From contig NZ_JACHMI010000001.1 in the NCBI RefSeq assembly GCF_014207985.1, positions 665,001-729,000 of the forward strand: a stretch of DNA of 64,000 bases, read 5' to 3'. Every line of letters begins with the position of its first letter. Position 1 is the stretch's first letter. The stretch comes from Nonomuraea rubra (GTDB lineage Bacteria; Actinomycetota; Actinomycetes; Streptosporangiales; Streptosporangiaceae). Positions 1 to 10,285 of the stretch are shown one piece after another. The notes under the pieces are model-generated. The model did not search any database and was not told where the DNA came from. It saw nothing but the letters and a program-made list of their open reading frames with translations. Both the position numbers and the translations under genes were made by a program.

Positions 1-3000
1 ACTCGCGTGCGCCGAGCTGGACGAGGCCGGTGCTCGCCTCGACGGTGCCGCCGACGAAGCCGCGCCGGCCCGGCCACCAGGCCGGCCTGGCCCCGCGATC
101 GGCGCCGAACGGGGTCTGGCGGCGGACGGCCAGCTCGCCGGTGGCAGCGTCCACGGCGGCGTTGGCGGTGCCGTGGTGGTCGCTGCCGAAGAAGAACACC
201 TTGCCGGCGGAGTCGCGCATGGCCACGGCCTCGCCGTTGACGGTGTAGTAGCGGCTGCCCTCCACCACGTCCCTGGCGCGGTCGAGCCGCAGCTCCAGGT
301 CGTCGATGGACAGGACGGTCGCGTCGGGGCCCTTGCTCAGCAGCCGCTCGCCCTCGGCGTCGTACACGTACGAGGTGGTCCTGCCGTCCTGGGTGACGGA
401 CTCCAGGTTGCCTTCGGCGTCCCAGGCGAGCTGCTGCTCGGAGCCGCCGACCCGCCTGGTGACGGTGTTGCCGGCCGCGTCGTAGGAGTAGGCGGAGGGC
501 GTGCCGGCCGTCGGGGTGACGGAGGCCAGCGTGTGCGGGCCCGCGTAGGAGTACGCGCTGGTCACCTCGCCGCGCCCGGCGAAGGCGTGCTGGGTCTCCT
601 TCGTCCTGTTGCCGACGGCGTCGTACTCGTAGCTGGTCGCGTACGGCGCCACGCCGCCGATCACCTCCGCCCGCGGCGACCGCGAGGCGCAGTCGTCGGT
701 GGCGGTCCACGCCGAGGTCAGCCGGCGCAGGTGGTCGTAGGTGAAGCACTGCGTGTCGGCGTCCCTGTCGGCGATCTTCGTGACGTTGCCCGCGGGGTCG
801 TAGGCGTAGCGCAGGTCCAGGTCGGCGCCGGGCGCGAGGTCCCGGTCCAGCCGGGAGCCGACCAGCCGGCGGGTGCCCTCCTCGCGCGTGAAGGTCAGCC
901 AGGTCTTGCGGGTGCCGGTGCTGAGCTCGTACTGCAGGGTCTCGCCGAGCTTGCTGTAGCGGGCGTCGGTGACGTACGAGTCCAGGCCCGTGACCTGGAC
1001 CGGCTGCCGCAGCCCGTCGTAGGCGTAGGTGACGGTCTCGGCCGGCAGGCCGCCCGCCTCGGGGAACGTGATCGACTGGATCTGGTCGTCGGCCGTGTAG
1101 CGGGTGCTGAAGACGTACGAGCCGGCGAGCCTGCCCTCGGAGGCGGGGATGGTGATCGTCTGCCGCAGCGTGCGGTAGTCCCGGTCGATGGCGTTGATCT
1201 GCGCGGTGTACGCCTGCCCGCCCGCGTACCGCACGGTCCCGGCCAGGTGTCCCCTGGCGAGGGTGTCGTAACGCCATTCGGCCAGCTTCGGCCCGGAGGC
1301 CGAGCCCTCGTGGGTGGCGAGCTTGCGGCCGATCGCGTCGTAGACGTGGTGGAGCGTCCTGCCGCGGGCGTCCGTGGTGGAGATCACCTCGTCGAGGTCG
1401 TCGTAGACGGTCGTGGTGACGCCCTTGTCCGGGTCCTCCGTCTTGATCACCCGGCCGCGCAGGTCGTAGTGGTAGCGCCAGACGTTCCCCGCCGGATCGG
1501 TCACCGTCGACAGGCGGCCGGCCTGGTCGTAGGTGTACTTCGTGGCGTCGTAGGCGCCGGTCGGCGTGGGGCCCTTGTACTGGCGCAGCTCGATCACCCG
1601 GTCCTCGGCGTCGCCGACGTGGGTGGTCGCGCCGCCGCCCTGCGGCTGGGTGACGCTCACCCGGTCGCCCTGCCGCAGAGCCGTGGACGCCCACTTCTCC
1701 GCGCCCTTGACCAGGAAGGCCTGCCTGACCAGCTCGCCCGCGCCGTCGTAGGTGCTGACGACCTGGCCGGTCACGTCGTCGTCCGACACGGCCAGCAGGT
1801 CGGTCGACGGCTCGCCGGTGCTGTAGTAGCCGGAGTTGGTCTTGGCGACCTCGCCGATCGAGTTGTGGAAGGTGTCGGTGAGCACCCGGCCGCCGCCGAT
1901 GGCCGGCTCCTGGGTCTGTCGCTTGCGCATCAGGCCGTCGTACAGCTCGTGGCTGGTGATGTAGGCGCCCTCGGCCGACAGGGTTCTCGTGGTGACGACG
2001 TTGGGGCCGTCGGTGCGGACCAGGTAGGCGTACTCGGTGCTGGGCGACTGGCCGGCGGCCCGGTCGCGGTCGTGCTGCCAGACCTTGGTGAGCCGGCCGA
2101 TCGGGTCGTAGGCCAGGTCGATGCGGCGGCCGTTCTGGTCCACCTCGGCCACCGGCTCGCCCCACGCGGGGTGCAGGTGGCCGACCTTGGTGTGGCCGAG
2201 CGCGTTGGTCTCCTTGACCTCGGTCGCGTACGCGCCGGAGGCCGGCGTGTACGCCGTGGTCTCCTTCGCGCCCGCCGCGTCGGTCTCGGAGGTGACGCGG
2301 CCGTAGGCGTCGTAGGTCTGGACCTCCTCGGTCACGTAGCGGGGGGCGCCGCCGGCGTACTCGGCGAGCTCCTCGGTCCTGGTGACGTCGCCCCTGACCG
2401 GCGGCTCGCCGAAGGCCCGCCCGTCGTAGTGCGTACGGTCGTCCGCCAGCACGTCCGCGGGCCGCTGCGGCGTCACCGAGCACGGCCTGGCCACGGTCTC
2501 CGTACGGCTGACGAAGTCGATCATCCAGGTGGCGGTGTCCCTGGCGCGGGTGTAGCGGGTGCACGTGTCGTCGCCCGGATCGGCCAGGTCACCGTGGTCG
2601 TCGACCTGGGTGACGAGACCGTGCTCGTCGTACGCGCGCTCCTCGGACGTGCGCCGCCACGAGCCGTCGGCCGTGAGCGTGCGCACCGTCGTGGCCCCGG
2701 CACGCACCAGGTGCGCCGCCTTGGTGACGCCCTCGAACGTCGAGGAGGCGGTCTGCCGCGACCACGGCTCGTGCGCGGTGGCCGTGAGGATCCTGCCGCC
2801 GTCGCCGTCGTGCACGACGGTCTCCCGCTCGAACCCGGCGTACTGGTCCAGGTCGTCGCGGGCGCCGCCCTCCGAGTCGATCACCTGGACGCTCTTGGTG
2901 CCGCCCGCGGCGAGCCGGTCGCCGTGCATGCCGCGGTAGTACACGTGCTCGGTGAGCGTGCGCCTGCCGTCCTGGCCGTCGCCCTGGCGTACCCGTACCT

Positions 3001-5284
3001 TGCCGAAGCCGCGCCAGTCGGACCAGGTGCGCTGCTCCGGCCTGGTCAGGATGTTCTCGGCGTAGCGCCACGCGGCGCCGCCGGCGTACTCGTAGTCCGT
3101 GACCAGCCAGGGCGAGCGGGCGGTGCGGTCGATCTCCACCGTCTGCGCGACGACATGCTTGTGGAACCAGTCGAGCACCTCCTGCTCGTTCTCCGGCGCC
3201 CACCGCTGCGGGAAGCAGCGCATCGGGTTGCGGTCGGGCGCGGGCAGGTTCGCCGGGGTGCACTCCTCGGGCGCGTAGTTGACGCGCAGCTCGGCGCCGG
3301 CCTCGCTGTAGACGGACTGGACCCGCCACTTGATCAGCGGGGCGCGGCCCTCGTCGCCGTCCACCCGGTTGTCCAGCTGCACACCGGCGAAGGTCACCTC
3401 GGGAAGCTGGACGGTGCCGCCGACGTGCCCGGCGTGCCGGATGCCCTTCAGCCACAGCGCCGGGCTGAGGCCGTCGCCGGAGGCGGGGAAGGAGTGGTTC
3501 AGCGTCCAGGAGTCGACGTCCTGGTACGCGTTCCCCGACCGGATCTGCGTGGTCACCTTGGCCAGCCGCTTGCGCGTCCAGAACGTGGGCGAGGTCCTGT
3601 CCTTGCACTGCTCGCCGGCCGCGCAGTTGCGGTCGAACGGCACGTCGGGCCAGTGGGCCGCGGTGTCCTTGGTCAGCTGTGCCGGGTCGCAGGTGATGGT
3701 CCCGCTGGGCAGGCAGCGCTCGGCCACGGTGAACACCACGCGGGCGGCCGGCTGCCCGGTGAACAGCTCGCCGGAGCGGTAGCCGTAGTCGATCCTGGCC
3801 AGGTGGCCGCCGCGGACGTACGGGGTGCCCCACTCGGGGTGCTCGCCGCGGCCGTAGTGGTTCTGCTCGGTCTCGTACCAGTAGGTGATCGTGTTGCCGT
3901 GCCGGTCGGTGGAGCTGTCCAGGTTCCACCGCCAGGCCTGCTGGCACCAGGCGTTCTCGGCCACGCTGTTGTGGCAGGGCTCTCCGGCCTCGTTGCCGAA
4001 CACCGGCGCGGTCCAGGCGGAGCGGGTCTCGGGCTTGCCGGAGCTCCAGCCGGGCAGCCGGTTCAGGCCGAACACGTACTGGGTGCCGTCGGTGCCGGTG
4101 ACCCGCCAGTGCTCGCCGTCGTCGTCGCCGTTGGCGGCGCCGGTCAGCTGCTCGATCCTGGTGCCGTCGTCACGCTTGAGCCGCCAGCCATTGGCGCCCT
4201 TGACCAGCTCCACGGCGGAGCCGTTCAGGACCAGAGTGGCGTTGTCGTGGTCCCAGCACAGGTCGCCGGTCTTCCTGCCGTCGGCCGTGCACGCCTTGTA
4301 TCGGCGTTCGATGTAGCCGCCCGGGGTCAGGTCGAAGCCCTCGCCCGCCCAGGAGGCCTGGTTGTTGGTGGCCGAGGTGCGGCCGTCCACGCTCTGGGAG
4401 GAGTAGTTCAGGTTCACGGCCGGCTCGTCGCCGCCGATCGCCGGCGGGACCCGCATCGGGTAGCTCCAGGAGAAGTCGCCCGACTGCGGGCCCACGCTCC
4501 ACTTCGCCGACGGTGCCAGCGACGTCGCCCTGTAGTCGCCGGACGGGCCCGCCGCGGTGCTGGTCAGCGCGTACAACCTGGTGGTGCTCAGGTCCACGTC
4601 GGCCGTGAGCGTCGCGGTGCGCACGTCGTTCTCGGCCGGTACCGGTTCCGGCGTCGCGCAGTCCTCGGCGCAGCCGGGCAGCTCGACCAGGCGTAACCGG
4701 GCGGCGTAGTCGCCGCCGAAGGCGTGGCGGAACCCGGAGTAGTCCAGGCGCACCCGCGCCTTGCCGCCGCGCGCGGCGACGCCCTTCCCCGGCGACACCC
4801 GCAGCACCAGCTCCGACGCCGGGGTCTCAGCCCCTCCCGTGCCCTGAGCCCCTGCCCGCGCGGAAGCCTGAACCTGCTGGCCGGGGGCCCGGTCCAGGAC
4901 CTCCAGCCGGACCCGGCCCGGCGCCTTGTCCAGGCGGACGCCGAGCGAGCCGCCCGCCGTCTTCTCCGGCCCGCCGGGCTCCAGCTCCACCGCGCCCGCG
5001 CGCGGCCAGGCCACCGCCGGCGGCTGCTTGAGCGCCTCGCCGGCCGCGGGGTCCTCGCGCTTGGCCAGCACGGGGACCGAGGTGCCCGGGACGGGCTCCT
5101 CCTCCTGCACGCCGGGCCGGTCCCGGCTCTCGGCCCGCGCCGGGAGGGCCGGCGCGAGCGGCGCGGTGACGAGCACCGCCATCACCGCGCAGGCCCGGGC
5201 GAACCATCGCGCGGCACGCGGAGACCGGTCGTAGATCAGTAACGTCGAACGCTCGGTCTCAGGGATCTCCCCGAAGCCGTCCAT
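1..5284 (-). CDS. RHS/YD-repeat secreted protein, C-terminus outside window (partial)
   Basis: Large cell-surface or secreted RHS protein, reading right to left and running off the left edge, with about 1,760 codons visible. The ATG at 5284 has a GGTGAG ribosome site just upstream. The N-terminus has an Arg-rich stretch and a hydrophobic core ending LAPALPARA, consistent with a signal peptide. Around residues 280-330 is the actinobacterial RHS N-terminal signature (YSSQSVDGRTSATNNQASW). Many YD repeats follow, for example TYDQAGRLS near position 1530. The last visible residues, TGLVQLGARE, are the conserved end of the RHS core, so a short variable tip, often a toxin in polymorphic toxin systems, should lie just beyond base 1. 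The gene starts 73 bp after the LamG gene on the same strand, probably as one operon. The open plus-strand frame over this region is a GC-rich shadow. Confidence 0.9.
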   Translation of the reverse strand, partial: MDGFGEIPETERSTLLIYDRSPRAARWFARACAVMAVLVTAPLAPALPARAESRDRPGVQEEEPVPGTSVPVLAKREDPAAGEALKQPPAVAWPRAGAVELEPGGPEKTAGGSLGVRLDKAPGRVRLEVLDRAPGQQVQASARAGAQGTGGAETPASELVLRVSPGKGVAARGGKARVRLDYSGFRHAFGGDYAARLRLVELPGCAEDCATPEPVPAENDVRTATLTADVDLSTTRLYALTSTAAGPSGDYRATSLAPSAKWSVGPQSGDFSWSYPMRVPPAIGGDEPAVNLNYSSQSVDGRTSATNNQASWAGEGFDLTPGGYIERRYKACTADGRKTGDLCWDHDNATLVLNGSAVELVKGANGWRLKRDDGTRIEQLTGAANGDDDGEHWRVTGTDGTQYVFGLNRLPGWSSGKPETRSAWTAPVFGNEAGEPCHNSVAENAWCQQAWRWNLDSSTDRHGNTITYWYETEQNHYGRGEHPEWGTPYVRGGHLARIDYGYRSGELFTGQPAARVVFTVAERCLPSGTITCDPAQLTKDTAAHWPDVPFDRNCAAGEQCKDRTSPTFWTRKRLAKVTTQIRSGNAYQDVDSWTLNHSFPASGDGLSPALWLKGIRHAGHVGGTVQLPEVTFAGVQLDNRVDGDEGRAPLIKWRVQSVYSEAGAELRVNYAPEECTPANLPAPDRNPMRCFPQRWAPENEQEVLDWFHKHVVAQTVEIDRTARSPWLVTDYEYAGGAAWRYAENILTRPEQRTWSDWRGFGKVRVRQGDGQDGRRTLTEHVYYRGMHGDRLAAGGTKSVQVIDSEGGARDDLDQYAGFERETVVHDGDGGRILTATAHEPWSRQTASSTFEGVTKAAHLVRAGATTVRTLTADGSWRRTSEERAYDEHGLVTQVDDHGDLADPGDDTCTRYTRARDTATWMIDFVSRTETVARPCSVTPQRPADVLADDRTHYDGRAFGEPPVRGDVTRTEELAEYAGGAPRYVTEEVQTYDAYGRVTSETDAAGAKETTAYTPASGAYATEVKETNALGHTKVGHLHPAWGEPVAEVDQNGRRIDLAYDPIGRLTKVWQHDRDRAAGQSPSTEYAYLVRTDGPNVVTTRTLSAEGAYITSHELYDGLMRKRQTQEPAIGGGRVLTDTFHNSIGEVAKTNSGYYSTGEPSTDLLAVSDDDVTGQVVSTYDGAGELVRQAFLVKGAEKWASTALRQGDRVSVTQPQGGGATTHVGDAEDRVIELRQYKGPTPTGAYDATKYTYDQAGRLSTVTDPAGNVWRYHYDLRGRVIKTEDPDKGVTTTVYDDLDEVISTTDARGRTLHHVYDAIGRKLATHEGSASGPKLAEWRYDTLARGHLAGTVRYAGGQAYTAQINAIDRDYRTLRQTITIPASEGRLAGSYVFSTRYTADDQIQSITFPEAGGLPAETVTYAYDGLRQPVQVTGLDSYVTDARYSKLGETLQYELSTGTRKTWLTFTREEGTRRLVGSRLDRDLAPGADLDLRYAYDPAGNVTKIADRDADTQCFTYDHLRRLTSAWTATDDCASRSPRAEVIGGVAPYATSYEYDAVGNRTKETQHAFAGRGEVTSAYSYAGPHTLASVTPTAGTPSAYSYDAAGNTVTRRVGGSEQQLAWDAEGNLESVTQDGRTTSYVYDAEGERLLSKGPDATVLSIDDLELRLDRARDVVEGSRYYTVNGEAVAMRDSAGKVFFFGSDHHGTANAAVDAATGELAVRRQTPFGADRGARPAWWPGRRGFVGGTVEASTGLVQLGARE

Positions 5285-5357
5285 GCTCACCATCCAGGGA
5301 ATCGCCCGCGGAGCACCCGGCCACCCGCGCGGGGTGACCCGGGGACTGCGGAAGGGG

Positions 5358-8300
5358 TTATCCGGCTGCGAGCCGGGCTATGTCGTCGGAGCTCAGCGCG
5401 CCCTGGTAGACGCGGACGTCGTCGATCGCGCCGGGAAAGTGGCCCCCCACCGTTCCGGCGGACATCCCGCGGCCCACCTGGAGCGGGCCCTCAGCGTTCC
5501 AGGTGCTGACGTAGCCGAGATCGGTGGACGGCACGTGCTGCCCGCCGACGTAGATGCGCACCTTCCCGGCAGGGGCGTCGTAGACGCCCGCGAGGTGCGT
5601 CCACTCCATCGGGTACGCCACCGCGTCCGACAGGGCCGCCCACGCGCCGGGGTTGTCGGTGTCGGCACTGGCCACGCCGATCCCCCAGCGGCCCGCCGAG
5701 GAGTACCCCAGCGAGAAATGGCTGGTCCGGCTGCCACCCTGGGAGACGACCACCGCGTCGGACGCGGGCAGGCGGTCCAGCTGGACCCAGGCGGAGACGG
5801 TGTAGCTCTGGTCGGTGCGCACCGCCGCCTGGCCCGCCGCGGCGTGGCCGGCGACGCCGTCCAGCGTGATCGCGTCACCGAGCCAGCCGGAGGTCCACGC
5901 CGCGCCGCCGCCCGGGGTGAGCGGCCCGGTCCCCCCGGTGGCGTCCTCGCCGGTCCCGTCCAGCGTCCAGTGGGCGGTCAGCGTCTTGGCCCCGTTGACC
6001 AGGCCGGCGATCTCCTCGGGGACCACGGCGCGGTCCCAGACCCGCACGTCGTCCACGTCGCCCGGCCACGGGTCGACCATGCTCCCCTGGAACTGGGCCT
6101 CGCCGAACCGCAGCGGTCCCGCGGGTCCGGCGCCGCCGTGGTACTTGACGGGTCCGGCGGCCAGGCGGCCGTTGACGAACAGGTACATGTTCTTGGCCGC
6201 GGCGTCGTACACGCCGGTCAGGTGCGTCCACACGCCGGCCTTGGCGGTGTCCTGCGCGCTGTACGCCCACACCGGCTGGGACGTGCCGGTGGTGTGGTTC
6301 AGGTTGAACGACCACGATCGGGACGCGGCCCGGTAGCCGAGCCAGGGGCCGGCGTGCAGCTCGCCGTCCTGGGCGACCGCGGCGGCGTTGTGGGCGGGCA
6401 GCGTGTCGAGCCGCACCCAGGCCGAGATCGCGAGGTTCCGGTCGGACGCCACGATCGGGGAGCCCGTCACGGCGTGCTGTCCCTGGCCGGTGAAGCGCAC
6501 CGCGCCGCCCTGCCTGCCCTCGGTCCAGCCCGCGCCGGCCAGCGTCGCCGGATGGTCGCCGGCCGAGTCGGCCGCCGTGCCGCCCTGGCCCTCGTCGAAG
6601 GACCAGTGGCCGGCGGGGGCCGTGCCCGCCCGTACGTTGAAGACGTAGGTGCGGATCGGACCCAGCTTGCCCGCGCCGTCCTTGCCGCGGACGGAGAGCA
6701 CGTTGGGCCCCTCCTCCTGCGGGGTGATCTCGACGGCGGCGCGGCCGTCGGCGGCCTCGACCTCGGTGTCCGGCTCGTGGTTGAGCCCGTACACGAACGC
6801 GGTCACGTCGGTGACGCCGTTGGCGCCGAACGCGAACGAGCCGGCCCGGCCGACCCCGTCGCCCCAGGCGTTCTCCGGGTACCGCGCCGAGCTCACCTCG
6901 GGCTCGCGTTCCGGGGCGGTGGTGTCGACGCGGAGCTCGCACCACGGGCTCCAGCCGCCGGCGGTGATCCCGTCCTCGGCGCGCACGCGCCACCGGATCG
7001 TGGATCTGTCCTGGTACGCCCCCGCCGGGACGGTGGCGTAGAACGCGTTGCCCGAGCCGGCCGAGGCGGTGAGGAACTCGCCCACCCTGGCGTCGCCGTC
7101 GTACCACTCGAAGCGGCCGCGCACCGCGTTGTCGCCGTCGTGCAGCCGCGCGTACAGCCGGGGGTCGCCGTCCCCGCGACGGTCGTGCAGGCGCCGCCCG
7201 GGTCGGACCAGACGTCGGCGGCGGCGGGCGTGGCCGGCGGGCTGTTGTACTCGATCACGAGGACGGGGTTGCTGTTGAACTTCTTCCACGCGTACGTGTC
7301 GCGCTCGTCGGCGGCCCGGAGCCCGAGCGTGATGTGCGGCCAGTTCTCCGCGGCGGCGCGCGCCGCGGCATGCGTGGCGTCGAACTCGACGCCGCCGGGC
7401 GGGCAGCCCGCGCCCCAGCCCTTGGCCACGTGCTCGGTGTCCAGCCACGTCACCCAGGCCGGCTGGTTGTTCCAGGTGGTGGTGTTGCCGATCATGCTGG
7501 TGAGCCAGAGCTCGACCGGGCGCGGGCTGCACGACCACGACCAGTCCTCGTAGATGCGGAACGTGGCCCTGATGATCTGCTTGCCGTGGATGGCGTTGCC
7601 GTTGTTGAGCTGGAAGAACGAGCGGTTGGTGTGGCCGGTCTGGCTCTCGTGCCCGACCCTGGCCACGTCGGCGGCGTTCAGGTAGTTCGTGTTCGGGTAC
7701 CGCTGCCAGACGGCCGCCCAGGCGCCGCGCGGCGCCGACACGGACGGGTCCAGGTAGACCGGGTAACGCGTGGCCGGGTCGCTGAGCATGGCCTGGTCGG
7801 GCGTGAGCTCCAGCGTCTCGCCGCTGACCTCCAGGCCCATCGCCTCGTGCCGGGACCCCGGGGGTACGCCCCTGCCGGGTTCGACCGCCCTGGCCGCCGC
7901 GCTGCTGCCCGGCGAGTCCCACATCAGCGGGGTGGGCGCGGCGAACACCTCGGCGCCCGCCTCGTCCACCGCCTGCAGCCCGCCGCCGTTGCCCTCGCGT
8001 ACCTTCAGGCCCTCCGACCCGAGGGAGAACCGCAGCTTGCCCAGCTTGGCGGCAGCCTGGCGGGACTTGACCACGAGCACGTGCGAGAAGCCGTCGACGT
8101 CGGCGGTGACCTTCAGGTCCACCCCCTTGAGCACCTCGGGATAGGTGGCGGTGGGACCGTCGAGGACCGGCGCGGGTAACTCGCCGGGCCAGGACAGCGC
8201 GAGCGACCTGGCGCCGCGCGCGACCGTCGCCATCGGCGCCTTCCCGCCGCCGGAGAAGCGCAGCCCCACGGCCGTCGCCACCGGCGCCACCGACCCGTCG

Positions 8301-8614
8301 GGCAGGCGGCGCAGGGTGGTGTCCACCTCGGCCCAGCGCCCGTTCTGCCGCACCCGCACCGGGCGGGCGTGCTGCTCCAGCACGAAACGGCCCTCGGGGG
8401 TGGCGTAGACGGTGCGGGTCTCGGTGCGCAGGGAGCCGACCTCGACCCGCTCACCTGACCGCAGCGCGGCCCGCCGGGCGCCGGCTTCGGTGTCGGTGCG
8501 CTCCGCCTCCGCCGGAGGCGCCTGCTGGACGGCGTGGGCCGGCGAGCCCATGAGGGCCGGACTCATGAAGAAGGCAGCCGCCGCGGCGACTGCTGCGATG
8601 CGAACGGGCGCCAT
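5358..8614 (-). pseudogene. Secreted DNRLRE/LamG-domain protein, interrupted by one frameshift
   Basis: Secreted modular protein read in two frames. The first half starts at ATG 8614 (GGAG upstream) with a signal peptide ending GSPAHA. It continues through a DNRLRE-like module of the kind found before RHS proteins (paired motifs RSFFQLNN, TWNNQPAW, WPHITLGL). The reading then passes from frame to frame at a G run (plus-strand CCCC at 7172-7175), between CTTVAG and GDGDPRLYARL. The second half has two concanavalin-like LamG domains (cores AISAWVRL and TVSAWVQL, each followed by WTHL-GVYD) and ends at 5358. One G appears to be missing, so this may be a sequencing error, a recent pseudogene or, less likely, programmed frameshifting. 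It lies immediately upstream of the RHS gene and is probably co-transcribed with it. Confidence 0.85.
7172..7175 (-). other. Frameshift point in G homopolymer
   Basis: On the coding (minus) strand the run reads GCGGGGAC. Adding one G restores a continuous reading frame from the DNRLRE half into the LamG half. Confidence 0.7.
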
Positions 8615-8884
8615 CACCGCTCCGTCAACGGGGCTCTGGGGGCGTGCACGATCTGGTCCTCCTGCTCAGGTGGGTGAAGATCGGCACGTCCGCCCGTGCC
8701 CCGATCTCCACCCCGCACAGTAGGGACCGCCCCCTACATCCTGTCGTCAACCCGCTGCGGTATTTGTGGTCAAATCCGCTGGACCGACGATCTGCGGCTG
8801 CCTGCCGAAGGTTAGAAACCGCAGGTCACGGGGACAGGCTCAACAAGTGCGCGCGATGATCCATGGTGGGCGAGGGTTGCAGTC

Positions 8885-10192
8885 ATGCGGGGGTTGGCGG
8901 CGATGGTGCGCGACCTGGCGGCGCGTACGCCGGAGAGTCGCGAGCGCAGCGTCGACATGTGGCGCGCGCTGGCCATCTGCCTGGTGGTGTTCGGGCACTG
9001 GTTCGTCGTCGCCGTCACCTACCGGGACGGCCGGCTGTCCGGGTACAACGCGCTCGACATCCTGAGCTGGATGGACCCGGTCACCTGGCTGTTCCAGGTG
9101 ATGCCGATCTTCTTCCTGGTCGGCGGCTACGCCGGCGGCGCCTCGATGGCCTCGCACCGCGCCTCCGGCGGCGACGGCATCGGCTGGGTGCTGAGGCGGA
9201 CCGACCGGCTGCTCCGGCCGACGACCGCGCTGTTCCTGGTGGTGGCGCTGGCATCCCTGGCCGCGACGGCGGCCGGGGTGAACAGCCAGCTGCTCGGTCA
9301 CGCGGCGTGGCTCGCCTCCATCCCGCTGTGGTTCCTGCTGGCCTACCTCGTCCTGGTGGTGCTCACGCCGTTGCTGCACGCGCTGCACCGCCGCGCTGGG
9401 CTTGCCGCCCCGGTGGCGATGGTGGTCCTCGTCGCCATCGCCGACCTGCTGCGGAGGGGCCTGCACGTGCCGGTCGTCGGCCAGAGCACCTACCTGTTCG
9501 CCTGGATGGCGATCTACCAGCTCGGCTTCTGCTGGCGGGACGGGCTCCTGCGGCTGAGCCGCGGCAAGGCGCTCGCGGTCGTGGCCGGCGGCCTGGTCGC
9601 CCTGATCGGGCTGACCGTGGTGGGCCCGTACCCGGTGGGCATGGTCGGGTACAACACGGCCCCGCCGAGCCTGGCGCTGATGGCGCTCGCCGCCACGCAG
9701 ATCGGACTGGTCCTGGCCCTCGCACCCGCGGCCAACCGATGGCTGCGCCGGACCGGCCCGTGGAGCGCGGTCATCGCGGTCAACGCGGTCATCCTGACCG
9801 TGTTCCTCTGGCACATGACGGCGGCGGCGGTCGCGGCCGCCCTGCTGTTCCCGACCGGGGTCCTGGCACAGCCGCCGCCGCACTCCACGGCGTGGCTGCT
9901 GTGGCGGGTGCCGTGGATAGCGGCCTGCGCCCTCGCCCTCGGCGTCCTGGTCGCCCTCTTCGGGCGGATCGAACTGCGCCGGTCGGCGCCGCGTCCCGCC
10001 GAGCGCGGTCCGTGGCGCGATGGCGCGACCGTGCTCGGATCGGCCGCCGTGCTGGCCGGGCTGCTCCTCGTCGCCGTTTCCGGGCCCGGCTACCACGGGC
10101 CGACCGGGCTGCCATGGGGCGGGGTGCTCTCGTACCTATGCGGTGCCGCTGTGCTGCGCGTGGCACGAACCCGGCAGGGCTCCGGTCGCTGA
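8885..10192 (+). CDS. Acyltransferase-3 family integral membrane protein
   Basis: Integral membrane acyltransferase of the AT3/OafA type, 435 residues, with about ten hydrophobic segments. These enzymes transfer acyl groups to sugars, glycans or lipids at the membrane. The N-terminal signature RSVDMWRALAICLVVFGHW contains the conserved Arg and His of the family. MPIFFLVGGYAGG and TVFLWHMTA are further landmarks, all shared with the paralogue at 12142-13278. A start at ATG 8885 (GAGGG upstream) is favoured; Met at residue 7 is an alternative. An acyl-CoA ligase gene follows after about 90 bp, and the second acyltransferase after that, suggesting a lipid or glycan acylation module. The acceptor cannot be told from sequence. 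Confidence 0.88.
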   Translation: MRGLAAMVRDLAARTPESRERSVDMWRALAICLVVFGHWFVVAVTYRDGRLSGYNALDILSWMDPVTWLFQVMPIFFLVGGYAGGASMASHRASGGDGIGWVLRRTDRLLRPTTALFLVVALASLAATAAGVNSQLLGHAAWLASIPLWFLLAYLVLVVLTPLLHALHRRAGLAAPVAMVVLVAIADLLRRGLHVPVVGQSTYLFAWMAIYQLGFCWRDGLLRLSRGKALAVVAGGLVALIGLTVVGPYPVGMVGYNTAPPSLALMALAATQIGLVLALAPAANRWLRRTGPWSAVIAVNAVILTVFLWHMTAAAVAAALLFPTGVLAQPPPHSTAWLLWRVPWIAACALALGVLVALFGRIELRRSAPRPAERGPWRDGATVLGSAAVLAGLLLVAVSGPGYHGPTGLPWGGVLSYLCGAAVLRVARTRQGSGR

Positions 10193-10285
10193 TCGCAGGT
10201 GTGCACGTGATGACCTGGGGAAACAGGCTTATGGGCCGCTACTCGCCGCCGCCCGGTTGGCCGGTTCTGCACAGGGAGATGGACG

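Noticed and set aside
173..4696. Very long plus-strand open frame (1,507 codons)
   Set aside because: It is a shadow of the RHS gene on the minus strand, which has the signal peptide, YD repeats and RHS core; the plus-strand translation is low-complexity.
5283..7553. Long plus-strand open frame opposite the LamG gene
   Set aside because: The minus strand carries recognisable LamG and DNRLRE domains; the plus frame has no domain and only GC-driven length.
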